Shown: positions 16,097-25,205, counted from the first letter of the stretch. The stretch is DNA of 47,697 bases from an uncultured Mollicutes bacterium (GCA_947174785.1 CAMWKG010000012.1:1-47697), one strand, 5' to 3'. Made by a program: numbers and translations. The notes: generated by a model not told the origin, from the letters alone.

Positions 16097-16124
16097 ATTA
16101 TAGCACAAGATTTTATAATTTCAA
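16097..16124 (-). promoter_or_regulatory. Promoter of tRNA-Gly
   Basis: TTGAAA (16119-16124), a 16-bp spacer and perfect TATAAT (16097-16102), about 20 bp from the tRNA 5' end. Confidence 0.75.
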
Positions 16125-16307
16125 GAAGTTTTTTTACTTTTTCAATATTTCATAAAAATAAAGATGCAAGGCTTTCTCTATGTTTTTTCTTATTCCTCTT
16201 CTATCATAACTTTATCATAAACAAACTTAAAATAATATATACCTAAGGCCTAAGGGTATAAAAGATTAAAAATAGGTTATATTAAATATGCAAGGAGACA
16301 AAATATT

Positions 16308-16841
16308 ATGAAATTAGAAAACACAAAAACAGAAAAGAATTTAATGACTGCCTTTACTGGTGAAGTACAAGCTTATGCAAAATATAAATACTTTGCAGAT
16401 AAAGCAAAACAAGAAGGCTATGAGCAGATTGCTGAAATTTTCCAATATACTGCAGATAATGAATTAGAGCATGCTCGCCTTTGGTTTAATAATTTAGGAC
16501 TTCTAAAGGATACTTTAACCAATTTGAAAACTGCTGCAAGTGGTGAAAATTTTGAATGGTCAAAGATGTATAAAAAGTTCGCACAAACAGCTAAAGAGGA
16601 AGGCTTTCCACAATTAGAACGTTTATTTAACGGTGTTGCAGCAATTGAAAAGCATCATGAAGACCGCTACAACAAGCTAATATCTAATATGGAAAACAAT
16701 GAAGTATTTGAAAAGATAGATGAAGAGACATGGCAATGTAGGAATTGTGGGCATATTCATCATGGAAAGAAAGCACCACAGGTTTGCCCTGTTTGTATGA
16801 AAGAACAAAGTTTCTTCCAAATTTATCCAGAAAACTATTAA
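16308..16841 (+). CDS. rbr: Rubrerythrin
   Basis: A 177-aa non-haem iron protein that reduces hydrogen peroxide in anaerobes. The N-terminal ferritin-like four-helix bundle carries the diiron ligands E19, E52-x2-H55, E97/E98 and E114-x2-H117. The C-terminal rubredoxin-like domain binds iron by C144-x2-C147 and C160-x2-C163. Length is slightly below the classical ~190 aa. AAGGAG lies 10 bp before ATG, with a TATATT element just upstream. No clear PerR box was seen. Monocistronic plus-strand gene with a terminator at 16839-16870. Confidence 0.95.
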   Translation: MKLENTKTEKNLMTAFTGEVQAYAKYKYFADKAKQEGYEQIAEIFQYTADNELEHARLWFNNLGLLKDTLTNLKTAASGENFEWSKMYKKFAQTAKEEGFPQLERLFNGVAAIEKHHEDRYNKLISNMENNEVFEKIDEETWQCRNCGHIHHGKKAPQVCPVCMKEQSFFQIYPENY

Positions 16842-16870
16842 GAGGATATTACATCCTCTTTTTTCTTTTT
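16839..16870 (+). terminator. Terminator of rbr
   Basis: AGAGGAT-ATTAC-ATCCTCT followed by TTTTTCTTTTT, starting at the stop codon. Confidence 0.85.
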
Positions 16871-16904
16871 AAAAAAGCTAATCCTTTTGAAGAATTAGCT
16901 TTTT
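16871..16904 (-). terminator. Terminator of the Ntn hydrolase gene
   Basis: AAAAAGCTAAT and ATTAGCTTTTTT pair (with one inner mismatch). The T-run follows on the minus strand immediately after the stop at 16908. Confidence 0.8.
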
Positions 16905-16907
16905 AAA

Positions 16908-18101
16908 TTATAGACTATAATGAAATTTAGCAGTATCATCCTTATAGTTTTCATTTGGTATAAAATAGGATGTTCCTTTTGTCAAATTATATACTACACT
17001 GTGAACCGTACATCCATCATGTCCTGGTTTATAATATCTTTGTCCAACACTTTCTAAGATATCCATTGCGGCCTGTTCATCCTTTAATTTTCCATTGGTA
17101 GGATATAAACCGTTATATATAATATTGTAACGATCAAAGCCAGCTTTTTCCTCATCGCTTTCGTAGTAATCTGGTTGAATAATAAAGTTTGTTATCCATT
17201 GATAATCTGCATCTGCTTCCCTTTGACCAATATGACTATCCTGATCATTGTAAGTAACAACAAGCTTACGCTTAGTTCCATCATTGTCTGTTTTATCTGT
17301 TCCATTTACCCACTCTAAAATTGCACTTCTTCCATTCGCATCTGCAACCATATAATGATAACTGGTTTGTGCGGAATCATGCAAATCATATTTTTCTACT
17401 AAAGCAACTGCTTCCTCTACAGTTGCAGCATAATCTAAGATTAAACGCAACATCGTAGTAGATGTAATGTCTGGTTTGTCTGTTTTTTGATTAGTAGCAA
17501 CGGTTTCATTACCACCCTGATAAGACATAAAGATTGCACACGATACTCCTTTTTCATTTATACCATCAAGTGGAACAAATGGAGCTGCTAGGGCAGTAAT
17601 TGTATTCATTAAGCCTGTAACATCCTTATCTGTAGCTAAACCTAAAAATTGAAGATCAATTGTAGAAACTGACTTATATCCATGAGAAGGCTTTGTTTTT
17701 ACAATACAGGTGTTAGTTCTTGCAAAATCATAATTTCTTCCAAACACCCTATCTCCATTTTCTAGTTCAGCAGTAAATGCTGAACATCCAATTTCGCTTT
17801 CGCTTATCTTCATTGGAATTAAACCTTTTGTAATATGACTTGTAATATAGCTGATTAATTCAGAATCTGAGCTAGCGCCCTTTTCTCTAAATTCTTCAAA
17901 ATAATAATCTCCACTTACTGTCATTTCATACAAAGCCCCATCCTTGTGCTCTTCATTTCTATTTCTAAGCTTTTTAAAGGAAAAGGCCGTGTCTATTTCA
18001 TTATGCCAAACAGAATAAACAGTAATTGTTCCAACAAGTGTAATGCCTAATATCACACATAAAACAATCAATAAAACTCTTTTAATAATCTTTTTCTTCA
18101 T
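16908..18101 (-). CDS. Membrane-anchored choloylglycine-hydrolase-like Ntn amidase
   Basis: A 397-aa protein with an N-terminal hydrophobic segment (about 9-30, after KKKIIKR) that acts as signal or anchor. The catalytic domain begins at Cys106: CSAF followed by GRNYDF reproduces the Cys, Arg and Asp spacing of bile salt hydrolases and penicillin V acylases. A later NEKGVS segment also fits. In secreted relatives the Cys must be freed by cleavage of the propeptide; here about 105 residues precede it. Substrates could be N-acyl amides, bile conjugates or other linear amides; not decidable here. The start at 18101 has AGGAG 7 bp upstream; an upstream in-frame start at 18146 crosses the operator and is rejected. 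Divergent from tetR. Confidence 0.78.
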   Translation of the reverse strand: MKKKIIKRVLLIVLCVILGITLVGTITVYSVWHNEIDTAFSFKKLRNRNEEHKDGALYEMTVSGDYYFEEFREKGASSDSELISYITSHITKGLIPMKISESEIGCSAFTAELENGDRVFGRNYDFARTNTCIVKTKPSHGYKSVSTIDLQFLGLATDKDVTGLMNTITALAAPFVPLDGINEKGVSCAIFMSYQGGNETVATNQKTDKPDITSTTMLRLILDYAATVEEAVALVEKYDLHDSAQTSYHYMVADANGRSAILEWVNGTDKTDNDGTKRKLVVTYNDQDSHIGQREADADYQWITNFIIQPDYYESDEEKAGFDRYNIIYNGLYPTNGKLKDEQAAMDILESVGQRYYKPGHDGCTVHSVVYNLTKGTSYFIPNENYKDDTAKFHYSL

Positions 18102-18113
18102 AATACTACTCCT

Positions 18114-18153
18114 ATATGTTATAATTAAAACATGTAAATTATACATAACATAT
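18114..18153. promoter_or_regulatory. Inverted repeat in the divergent hydrolase/tetR control region
   Basis: ATATGTTAT (18114-18122) and ATAACATAT (18145-18153) are perfect 9-bp inverted arms 22 bp apart. They sit in a 79-bp gap that must hold both promoters. A TATAAT-like -10 for the hydrolase (minus strand) lies between the arms. It is a candidate TetR operator. Confidence 0.5.
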
Positions 18154-18180
18154 GTGAGACATAAAAGGTGGGTTTTGTCT

Positions 18181-18702
18181 ATGGATAAAAGAATAGAAAT
18201 TAATATAGAAGTTAAAAATGCAATGGTAAAGGCTTTATTTATACTTTTAGAAAAGAAACCTTTATCAGAAATAAAAATTAAAGAGCTCGTTAAAAAGGCT
18301 GGTGTTGCAAGAGCTAGCTTTTATCGAAATTTTAAAACGAAGGAAGATGTTATTATTTATTTCTTAAATACTCTTCTTCTACAATATAAAGAAAAATATA
18401 CTGCTGACTTAGCTCATATTGCAAGGTATGAAAACGTACTACGCACATTTAATTATGTATATTCCTATAAGATGGAACTACAATCTTTATTTCAAGCTAA
18501 GCTAGGACAGATGTTTTTAGATGCAATTAATGAGTATATTATTACAAGTACAGATTTACAGCATGAAAAGCAATTATATAAATATCCATTTTATTCTTAT
18601 GCAGGAGCACTATATAATGTCATTTATTATTGGATTACTTCGGGGTGTAAGGAAAGTCCAGAGGAAATGACAGTGGCTTATTTTACTTCTTTGCATTTGT
18701 GA
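18181..18702 (+). CDS. TetR/AcrR family transcriptional regulator
   Basis: A 173-aa repressor-type protein. The N-terminal helix-turn-helix is IKIKELVKKAGVARASFYR (about 34-52), followed by the usual FKTKEDVI helix. The C-terminal ~115 residues form the variable ligand domain. ATG at 18181 is preceded by AAGGTGGG. The longer open frame to 18043 reads through the divergent gene's start and is not used. It probably controls the adjacent hydrolase and itself through 18114-18153. Its 3' end overlaps the convergent sigma-like gene by 20 bp. Confidence 0.85.
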   Translation: MDKRIEINIEVKNAMVKALFILLEKKPLSEIKIKELVKKAGVARASFYRNFKTKEDVIIYFLNTLLLQYKEKYTADLAHIARYENVLRTFNYVYSYKMELQSLFQAKLGQMFLDAINEYIITSTDLQHEKQLYKYPFYSYAGALYNVIYYWITSGCKESPEEMTVAYFTSLHL

Positions 18703-19003
18703 TTTTCTTTTCTTGTGCATTAAAGGATTTCTTTTGATATCTTGATGATATTTCTTTTAAGATTTGACAAATCCAATCAAAGCCATCACTGGTTTGACTA
18801 TTAAAATACTTGGCTCTACGAACCACCTTTAAATATGTTAAAGACAAAACTCTATCTCTTGTCTCTTTGTCATTTAGATATTCCATTGTTAAATGATATA
18901 ATTCATCTTTTGTAATATCAAACAATTGTTGTAATGCTTCTTCATCTAATTTTGAAACTTCCACTATTAATTGATTGATTAAAAGCTTCTTCTCATCGTC
19001 CAT
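18683..19003 (-). CDS. Small protein resembling sigma-70 region 2 only
   Basis: A 106-aa protein. Residues about 20-90 (KDELYHLTMEYLNDKETRD, then YLKVVRRAKYF and DGFDWICQILKEI) follow the helix pattern of ECF sigma factor region 2, which binds core RNA polymerase and the -10. Region 4, which reads the -35, is absent. It could be a truncated sigma factor, an anti-sigma-like competitor or a component of a split sigma. GAGGGTG lies 8 bp before ATG, and a promoter is at 19043-19071. Convergent with tetR. The match is by pattern and is moderate. Confidence 0.55.
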   Translation of the reverse strand: MDDEKKLLINQLIVEVSKLDEEALQQLFDITKDELYHLTMEYLNDKETRDRVLSLTYLKVVRRAKYFNSQTSDGFDWICQILKEISSRYQKKSFNAQEKKITNAKK

Positions 19004-19042
19004 CTACTATACACCCTCATTTTTTCCAATATTTACATTAAA

Positions 19043-19071
19043 AATATAGCACATTTTGGAAATTATTGCAA
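19043..19071 (-). promoter_or_regulatory. Promoter of the sigma-like gene
   Basis: TTGCAA (19066-19071), a 17-bp spacer containing CCAAAATGTG, and TATATT (19043-19048). The same arrangement recurs at 19321-19349. Confidence 0.55.
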
Positions 19072-19189
19072 ATTGAAGAACAATTAACAAATGTGACTTA
19101 AAGCACTAAATACTTTATTTTTGAAAGCATTCTGATGAATCTCCTAAAATAATTCTTTAACCCTTTGCTTGATACAAAATCATAGTATA

Positions 19190-19222
19190 AAAACCTCAGC
19201 TCAAATTGGCCGAGGTTTTTTG
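19190..19222. terminator. Bidirectional terminator hairpin
   Basis: AACCTC-a-GC and GC-c-GAGGTT pair around TCAAATTG. A T-run follows on the plus strand (TTTTTTG) and on the minus strand (TTTTTATA). It closes the small remnant frame 19196-19273. Confidence 0.7.
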
Positions 19223-19273
19223 ATTTGTTTTATTATTATTTGTGCCTTGAAATAATCCTTCTTGATTATCCAT
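19196..19273 (-). pseudogene. 5' remnant of a second sigma-like gene (25-codon frame)
   Basis: A 25-codon frame starting MDNQEGLFQG. Its upstream DNA resembles that of the sigma-like gene at 19003: the promoter and spacer motif are conserved, as is CTAGATGGA-AT around the start. The coding similarity stops within a few codons. It is probably a decayed duplicate. A short functional peptide is possible but its ribosome site is poor. The rest of the 19004-19434 gap holds the two related promoters and nothing else recognisable. Confidence 0.4.
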
Positions 19274-19320
19274 CTAGTCAGCACTTTAACCTTTTGTATT
19301 TCAACGCAAGATAAATTTAA

Positions 19321-19349
19321 AATAGAACATATTTTGGCATTTTATGCAA
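19321..19349 (-). promoter_or_regulatory. Second copy of the sigma-like promoter
   Basis: TTGCAT (19344-19349), a 17-bp spacer containing GCCAAAATATG and TCTATT (19321-19326), parallel to 19043-19071. Confidence 0.45.
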
Positions 19350-19434
19350 CCATTGTGAATTGGAGTTCTTAAGGAAAATGATTTTTAAAATTTGTAATAT
19401 TATCTCTGAAACATAAAATTGCTTTTATCAATAT

Positions 19435-22155
19435 TTAATTATAAATGAATACCTCATGACATCCTTCTAGCTTAATCCAAAATACATTCATATTTTCATT
19501 TAACCTATTACAAATGTCCTCATAACAATTACTATACTCTTTAGGATCATATAAAATAGAAATCAAATATTTATCTTCCTTTTCAGATATTAAACTAATA
19601 AGCTCATCTACATCTGATGCATTAGATACAAAATTATTTACACCCATAATATTTATTTGCTGGTATATCTGTGGAAGCTCCTCTCCCCATTCTAAATCAG
19701 GGAAAAGAACAGAATATCCATAGTCTTGATTTTGGGGAGGGAGGAGACAGTATAAATAGGATTGCAAAGTTTGATTAACTTCTACAGCACTACGTTCTGG
19801 ATCGCTATAATACCATTTATCCCCTATTTGAATATAAATAAATTCATGAGAACCATAACCGAATCCAACACCATCATCTCTAGCATTTATTGAGTTTTTC
19901 CCTAGAAGAGCCCAAACTCTCGCTAAAATGCGGAAGCTTTTTATTCCCTCTATTCTTAACATAATTAAATAAGCCTTTGCATAACCGGAACATACAGCTA
20001 AATGATCAAGAAGTGCTCCTTCTGCAAAAAACGAATTCAACGTAGAAACTCTTTCCTCAGGATATGCATCCATATCACTTGAATCATTATAATCATTCAT
20101 ATGTTGGTCATACTGAACATTTTGTCCAAACCAAGTAAATATAGAAAATATCTTTTCTTCTAATGACATTTCATCTGTCACTATTTCTCTAAGAATTTCC
20201 TTGGCACAATTTAATGTTTGTTCAGCAATAGAACCTGGCACACAAATCGGAACATATTCATATTGTAAAGCATACCATAGCTGCTGAGTATTCCAAACAA
20301 GAATTTGTTTAGTATTTTCATAATATGCAAAATCATCAAAATCAGAACTTCTTTTATTTCCAAAGGTTCCATCATTAATTTGCATAAGATAATTTTTACG
20401 ATCTGTCAATTCATCATTGACTGCCCAATTGTTAACGGAGGCAAAATTATAAGGAATATATTCTACTACAAAATAATCCCCATCTTCAAAGGATACATCT
20501 AATCCAACAGTTGATCTCAATAATTCACAATACCAATAAACTTCATTTTTCACAAATCTGGCATCCTTGTGTTCAAAATTCAAATGTACTCTGAATTTAT
20601 TTCGCTCAAAAGAAGTTCCGTCCAATTGATAAAATGCATAAAAATCCATTATTTTTGCTAACTCATATAAGTCATTAGCTTCTAATAAATCATCAGGAAA
20701 CTGGAGTAATTGTCCGTTATATTTTTCCTGCATATGCTCTACAAAAGCTTCATCCTCTGCATTCCATAGCTCTTCGTTTGTAGGAATTTCATCAAGCTGA
20801 TGCTCAATGCTTTCTACTTCTTGAACAATGGCATCATAATCCTGTAATTGCCTTAAATCAAAGCTCCAGTTTAAAATAAGGGTTTGACTTTCAATTTGAT
20901 GTTCTTTTCTATAAAGACTTAAATCTAAATATTGTTCTACTCTTTCTATAACAATATTTTTATATTGTCTAAGACTATTGGCATCTCCCTCTTGAGCGCC
21001 CTGTGTATAAAGTAATTCTTTAGCAGCAATCAAACGAACATTAACCTCTTGCTTAGTAGATAAAGCAGTCAACTCCTCTTTAACTTCTTGACAATAGGTA
21101 GTATACCACTCTATAAACTCATCCGTTTTATCTGTTTTGTCAATTAAACTTGAAAGCTCTTCATATCCTTCATTCACTAGCACTAAACGTTCTTCTTCAT
21201 AAAGAACTTTATCTGTTTTTATACAATCTAAATTTGTTTTATAGATTTCTGTTATCGAATTTACCTCTTCTTTATTTTCAATATTTTTCATCAAAGTATT
21301 GAAGGTATCTAACAGTTTTAAAATGATTAACTGTTCATTTTCACGATAATCCTCCAGTGATTTATATGCTTGGATTTCTTTTATGCTATCCTGTTTCAAC
21401 ACTTCTAATTCTATTGCATATAATTCCTCTGCAGTTGCATAAGTATAAACCTTTATTTTAAAGTCTCTGAGTATAGAATCCATATTTTGATAATTATCTG
21501 TATCTAAAATATTCTCTTTACTTTCTAAAATTAATTTAGAAATAGAATCTGCTTCAGCTTGTCTATAGATAGAAAGGTCAACATAATTATCTATCTCCAA
21601 GCAAAAAGCCATATGCCACTCATTAACATATTGTTCAACAGTTTTAATTCCTAATATTCTTTCCTCATATGCTTTAAAAGTGGAATCAAGATTATCAAAA
21701 TCTGTAATCTGTTCAATTGCTTCAATTCCAAGATTTAAATAATAAAGATATACTTCTTGTTCTTCTTCTAAGTAAACCTCTAAGCTAGATACTTGCTTTA
21801 AGCGTTCGATATAATCTTGTTTTAATTGTTCTTCTTCTAAACAATATGTCTTGTCCAGTTTAATATTTAAAATAATCTCTTTATTCTCATCAAATATTCC
21901 TTGCAATAAGGCTTTATCTTTACAATCCTTTATTTGATTAACTGCCTCTTGTAAGGCTAATGTATAAGTTCTTTGTTCTGCTTCACGATAATTATCTAAT
22001 TGAGATAAACCATATAACTCTTCTATATACGTATTTTGTGCCTCTATGAGTTCCTCATCTAACTGAGTTTCTTTTTCATAGTGAATAAAATCACAAGAGG
22101 TTAATAATAGAAATAAGATGAAAATGAAAAATATATACTTTATCTTTGATTTCAT
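19435..22155 (-). CDS. Transglutaminase-fold lipoprotein with helical repeats
   Basis: A 906-aa predicted surface lipoprotein. The signal peptide ends in the lipobox LLTSC, giving a lipidated Cys at about residue 21. Residues about 45-480 consist of five or so degenerate helical repeats of roughly 75-90 residues, each opening with an L..YR..E-type motif. The C-terminal part is a transglutaminase-like domain: Cys722 in AVCSGYAKAY, His770 in GSHEF and Asp785 in YSDP form the triad. Such domains may be proteases, cross-linkers or peptidoglycan enzymes; the activity is undetermined. It is the last gene after the MBOAT and SGNH genes (16-bp gap). The ribosome site is AGGAAAGGA. No clear terminator follows. 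Confidence 0.78.
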   Translation of the reverse strand: MKSKIKYIFFIFILFLLLTSCDFIHYEKETQLDEELIEAQNTYIEELYGLSQLDNYREAEQRTYTLALQEAVNQIKDCKDKALLQGIFDENKEIILNIKLDKTYCLEEEQLKQDYIERLKQVSSLEVYLEEEQEVYLYYLNLGIEAIEQITDFDNLDSTFKAYEERILGIKTVEQYVNEWHMAFCLEIDNYVDLSIYRQAEADSISKLILESKENILDTDNYQNMDSILRDFKIKVYTYATAEELYAIELEVLKQDSIKEIQAYKSLEDYRENEQLIILKLLDTFNTLMKNIENKEEVNSITEIYKTNLDCIKTDKVLYEEERLVLVNEGYEELSSLIDKTDKTDEFIEWYTTYCQEVKEELTALSTKQEVNVRLIAAKELLYTQGAQEGDANSLRQYKNIVIERVEQYLDLSLYRKEHQIESQTLILNWSFDLRQLQDYDAIVQEVESIEHQLDEIPTNEELWNAEDEAFVEHMQEKYNGQLLQFPDDLLEANDLYELAKIMDFYAFYQLDGTSFERNKFRVHLNFEHKDARFVKNEVYWYCELLRSTVGLDVSFEDGDYFVVEYIPYNFASVNNWAVNDELTDRKNYLMQINDGTFGNKRSSDFDDFAYYENTKQILVWNTQQLWYALQYEYVPICVPGSIAEQTLNCAKEILREIVTDEMSLEEKIFSIFTWFGQNVQYDQHMNDYNDSSDMDAYPEERVSTLNSFFAEGALLDHLAVCSGYAKAYLIMLRIEGIKSFRILARVWALLGKNSINARDDGVGFGYGSHEFIYIQIGDKWYYSDPERSAVEVNQTLQSYLYCLLPPQNQDYGYSVLFPDLEWGEELPQIYQQINIMGVNNFVSNASDVDELISLISEKEDKYLISILYDPKEYSNCYEDICNRLNENMNVFWIKLEGCHEVFIYN

Positions 22156-22171
22156 TATCTATCATCCTTTC

Positions 22172-23677
22172 CTAATGTGTTTCAAAATATTTTGCATAAT
22201 TTACCCATGTATACCCATTTGTATAATTATCTTTTGCTTCTTTTGGAATATAGATCTTAGCATTTTTTCCTGCACCATCCATTAACCCTGTCGAAGGTAC
22301 ATTAATCGTATTCCCATCTGCCTCATATAAATAGATTCCTTCTAACGCGATACATCCGTTAAAGGATTCTTCTTCAAACACTTTATAAGTTTTACCAATA
22401 TAAATTCTTTTCAAACTAATGCATCCGTAAAAAGCATTTCTTTTTATCCCATTAATCACTTTGCCATTATAACTAGATGGTAATATAATTTCTTCTATAT
22501 CTTTGTACTCATCATTAATGCTTTCAATCACATAAGATGAGCCCAACAGCCTATAATTAAAATAATCTACAAAATCATTATTCGCACTACCATCATATTT
22601 GCTTAAATCCTCAAGCCCTGGATGAGTTGGTTCTTCTATGTCATTTCCATCATCCTTTTTAGGCGGCTCAGGAATTGTAATTCCTCCTACACTTGGACCT
22701 GTTGGATGATTAGGATCTTCACTTGTGCCATTATCTGTAATATTTAAAACACGTTTTAAATTTTGAATAATAAGGCTTGTATAATAAATTGCACCCGCAG
22801 AATTTAAATGAAAGTTTGTGTCATAAAAATAATCGCTATGCATAATGCAATCTTCTAAATTAGATAACAGATCACATTCAATAGCTAAATCTAATTTTTC
22901 GCTAAATTCATTTCGCTTTTTTAAAGATGTTCTAATAGCCAGTTCATTACAAGGACTAAAATTAAAATAAACTTTAGCATTATTTTTTCTAACGTAAGAA
23001 CAAAATTGATTTATATACTTTATAAAATCTGAATTTAGCAGTGTATCATCCAATACAATGTTCATTGTAGAATCATATCCATTTGCCATAATATTATTCT
23101 TTCTTTCAACCTCTAAATCCCCATAGGCATTGAATGAATCATGTCTATATATTCCTGTTGGATTTGGCATTGTAGAATCAGCATATTTCATTTTTTCTCT
23201 GGCAAAATCAAAATAATTATAGAAAATAGATAAATTATCCTCAATAGAAAAATACTTTTGATACCCAGAAAAACCATCCAATGCCTGCATTACAGCTTCA
23301 GGATTAAAATATAAGCTATAGGTCTGCGTATTTAATTCGGGTGATAAAATAATAATGTCACCCTCTTGAATGTTTATTTTTGACAAGTCTATCATAGCCT
23401 TAGTTCCTAATGTTGCGTAAAGACCAAAATTGACCACCTTATATTCTGGAAGCTCTTGTTCTATTAAATCAGAACGAATACCGAAAGGTAAGCTTGAACC
23501 ACCTATAAGAACTATCTTTTTTTCCTTAGTGGTTTTTAACAAGGATATTTTATCCTTCAATTCTGCTAAATACGTGTTATCATATTGATCCATCGTATTT
23601 TCAACCACACAAATGGAAACCAAAAAAGGGACTATCAATACTAGTAAAAATAACAAAAGTTTTATTAATCTTTTCAT
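22172..23677 (-). CDS. SGNH/DHHW-like acyltransferase partner with leucine-rich-repeat tail
   Basis: A 501-aa secreted or membrane-anchored protein (hydrophobic 5-24). The N-terminal ~320 residues are SGNH-like: LIGGSSLPFG supplies the nucleophile Ser (61 or 62), and DTNFHLNSAGA near 290 supplies the Asp-x3-His pair. AlgJ/AlgX/DltD-type proteins with this fold transfer acyl groups outside the membrane with an MBOAT partner. A Pro/Asp-rich linker (about 330-360) leads to a BspA-type leucine-rich-repeat region (about 385-500, with NAFYGCISLKRIYIG). That tail is unusual for the family. It lies 14 bp after the MBOAT gene; ribosome site AAAAGGAGG. Confidence 0.78.
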   Translation of the reverse strand: MKRLIKLLLFLLVLIVPFLVSICVVENTMDQYDNTYLAELKDKISLLKTTKEKKIVLIGGSSLPFGIRSDLIEQELPEYKVVNFGLYATLGTKAMIDLSKINIQEGDIIILSPELNTQTYSLYFNPEAVMQALDGFSGYQKYFSIEDNLSIFYNYFDFAREKMKYADSTMPNPTGIYRHDSFNAYGDLEVERKNNIMANGYDSTMNIVLDDTLLNSDFIKYINQFCSYVRKNNAKVYFNFSPCNELAIRTSLKKRNEFSEKLDLAIECDLLSNLEDCIMHSDYFYDTNFHLNSAGAIYYTSLIIQNLKRVLNITDNGTSEDPNHPTGPSVGGITIPEPPKKDDGNDIEEPTHPGLEDLSKYDGSANNDFVDYFNYRLLGSSYVIESINDEYKDIEEIILPSSYNGKVINGIKRNAFYGCISLKRIYIGKTYKVFEEESFNGCIALEGIYLYEADGNTINVPSTGLMDGAGKNAKIYIPKEAKDNYTNGYTWVNYAKYFETH

Positions 23678-23691
23678 TATGATGCCTCCTT

Positions 23692-25170
23692 TTAAAATTG
23701 AAAATAGATGAAGGAACTTCCCACATCAGTAGCTTGTAAATAAATCCATGAGTAAATCAAGCACCATCCCAATATCAAATAGCATCCAAAACGGAATATT
23801 GAATTCTTATATATTCTATTTTGTTCCACATGAATCTTTTTGAGTTTTTCCAAGGTCAGCATAATCAGAATTCCAAAAATGCTATATATCCAAAGCGGAA
23901 GACTTAAACCCAATTGAGACCAAGTGTATTTGAAATACTCAAGATTGAAGCTCCAATCTGTAAACAATTTAGTAATTGCTGTGGCAGAATCCGAAATTGA
24001 ATTTGCTCTAAAGAAAATCCAAGTGAAATCAACAAGTAAAAAAGTAATGCATAATCGAACTGCACCAACAAATTTTCCTTCTGGATTTAATTTTATCTTA
24101 CACCAAAGCTTATTCCTTTGTTTCAAGGTTAAAGCTCCTATAATCTGAAAGCCTGCATGCAGCAATCCCCAAATTACAAAATTATAGCTTGCACCATGCC
24201 ATAAACCGCTAATAAAGAAAACAACAAGTATATTAAAACACCATCTGATTTTAGAAACTCTACTTCCACCTAATGGAAAATATATATAATCTCTTAACCA
24301 CTTAGATAAGGAAATATGCCATCTATTCCAAAACTCTTTAATACTTTTAGATTGATAAGGAGAATTAAAGTTTTCGGTCAAATTAATGCCAAATAATTTA
24401 GCTGTTCCAACGGCTATATCTGAATAACCTGAGAAATCACAATAAATCTGAAATGCAAACAAAAAAGTTGATATTAAAATCATTAATCCATTTGCATCTG
24501 CAACATTAGAATATGTAGCATTTACAATGATTCCTATCATATCTGCTACTGCAACTTTTTTAAAAGCTCCTATAAGCATATAACGAAAAGCTCCAGAATA
24601 ATCAATTTTTTTAAAGCTTTGTTCTTTCTTAAGCTGTGGCAATAAATCCTGCGGTCTTTCTATAGGCCCAGCTACCAGCTGAGGAAAAAAACTAACAAAT
24701 AACGCATAATATCCAAAATGCTTTTCAGCCTTCATATTCCCTCGATAGACATCAATAACATAAGATAAGGTTTGAAAGGTGTAAAAAGAAATGCCTACAG
24801 GAAGCATAATCACAAAATATCCTCCAAAGCCTTGACCAGATATTGCTTTTTTGATATCCTCTATAATTTCATAAAAAAAATTAAAATATTTGAAAAATAA
24901 CAAAACACCTAAGCATAGTATTGTAGAAACAATAACCACACCTCTTTTTAGCCCCTTCTTCTCTTGAAATTTTTCAACAAGTAAGCTACATATATAAGAT
25001 ACAATTGTGGTAAATAAAATTAAAAATACTAGCTTCCAATTCCAATACATATAAAAAATATAGCTAGCAATAAGAAGTATAATCCACCTATACTTTTTTG
25101 GCATAATCCAATAAAGTATAAATACTATTGGTAAAAATATTAAAAACTCTATTGAATTAAATAACACCAA
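23692..25170 (-). CDS. MBOAT family O-acyltransferase (AlgI/DltB-like)
   Basis: A 492-aa polytopic membrane enzyme. The family core is clear: FVSFFPQLVAGPIERPQDL, DFSGYSDIAVG, FWNRWHISLSKWLRDYIYFP and the catalytic His in GLWHGASYNFVIWG. It moves an acyl (usually acetyl) group across the membrane for O-acylation of an exported polysaccharide or teichoic acid, with the SGNH partner downstream. No dltA or dltC is present, so D-alanylation is unlikely. The start codon appears to be TTG at 25170, with AGGTGG 6 bp upstream; the GTG next to it is the alternative. First gene of a three-gene operon with its own promoter. Confidence 0.9.
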   Translation of the reverse strand: MVLFNSIEFLIFLPIVFILYWIMPKKYRWIILLIASYIFYMYWNWKLVFLILFTTIVSYICSLLVEKFQEKKGLKRGVVIVSTILCLGVLLFFKYFNFFYEIIEDIKKAISGQGFGGYFVIMLPVGISFYTFQTLSYVIDVYRGNMKAEKHFGYYALFVSFFPQLVAGPIERPQDLLPQLKKEQSFKKIDYSGAFRYMLIGAFKKVAVADMIGIIVNATYSNVADANGLMILISTFLFAFQIYCDFSGYSDIAVGTAKLFGINLTENFNSPYQSKSIKEFWNRWHISLSKWLRDYIYFPLGGSRVSKIRWCFNILVVFFISGLWHGASYNFVIWGLLHAGFQIIGALTLKQRNKLWCKIKLNPEGKFVGAVRLCITFLLVDFTWIFFRANSISDSATAITKLFTDWSFNLEYFKYTWSQLGLSLPLWIYSIFGILIMLTLEKLKKIHVEQNRIYKNSIFRFGCYLILGWCLIYSWIYLQATDVGSSFIYFQF

Positions 25171-25205
25171 GGATTACCACCTTTCTACATCTTTTTTGTA
25201 ATCGT

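Noticed and set aside
18043-18180. N-terminal extension of the TetR protein with a hydrophobic stretch
   Set aside because: It reads through the divergent gene start and operator, and the ATG at 18181 has a good ribosome site. The hydrophobic stretch is a by-product of AT-rich DNA.
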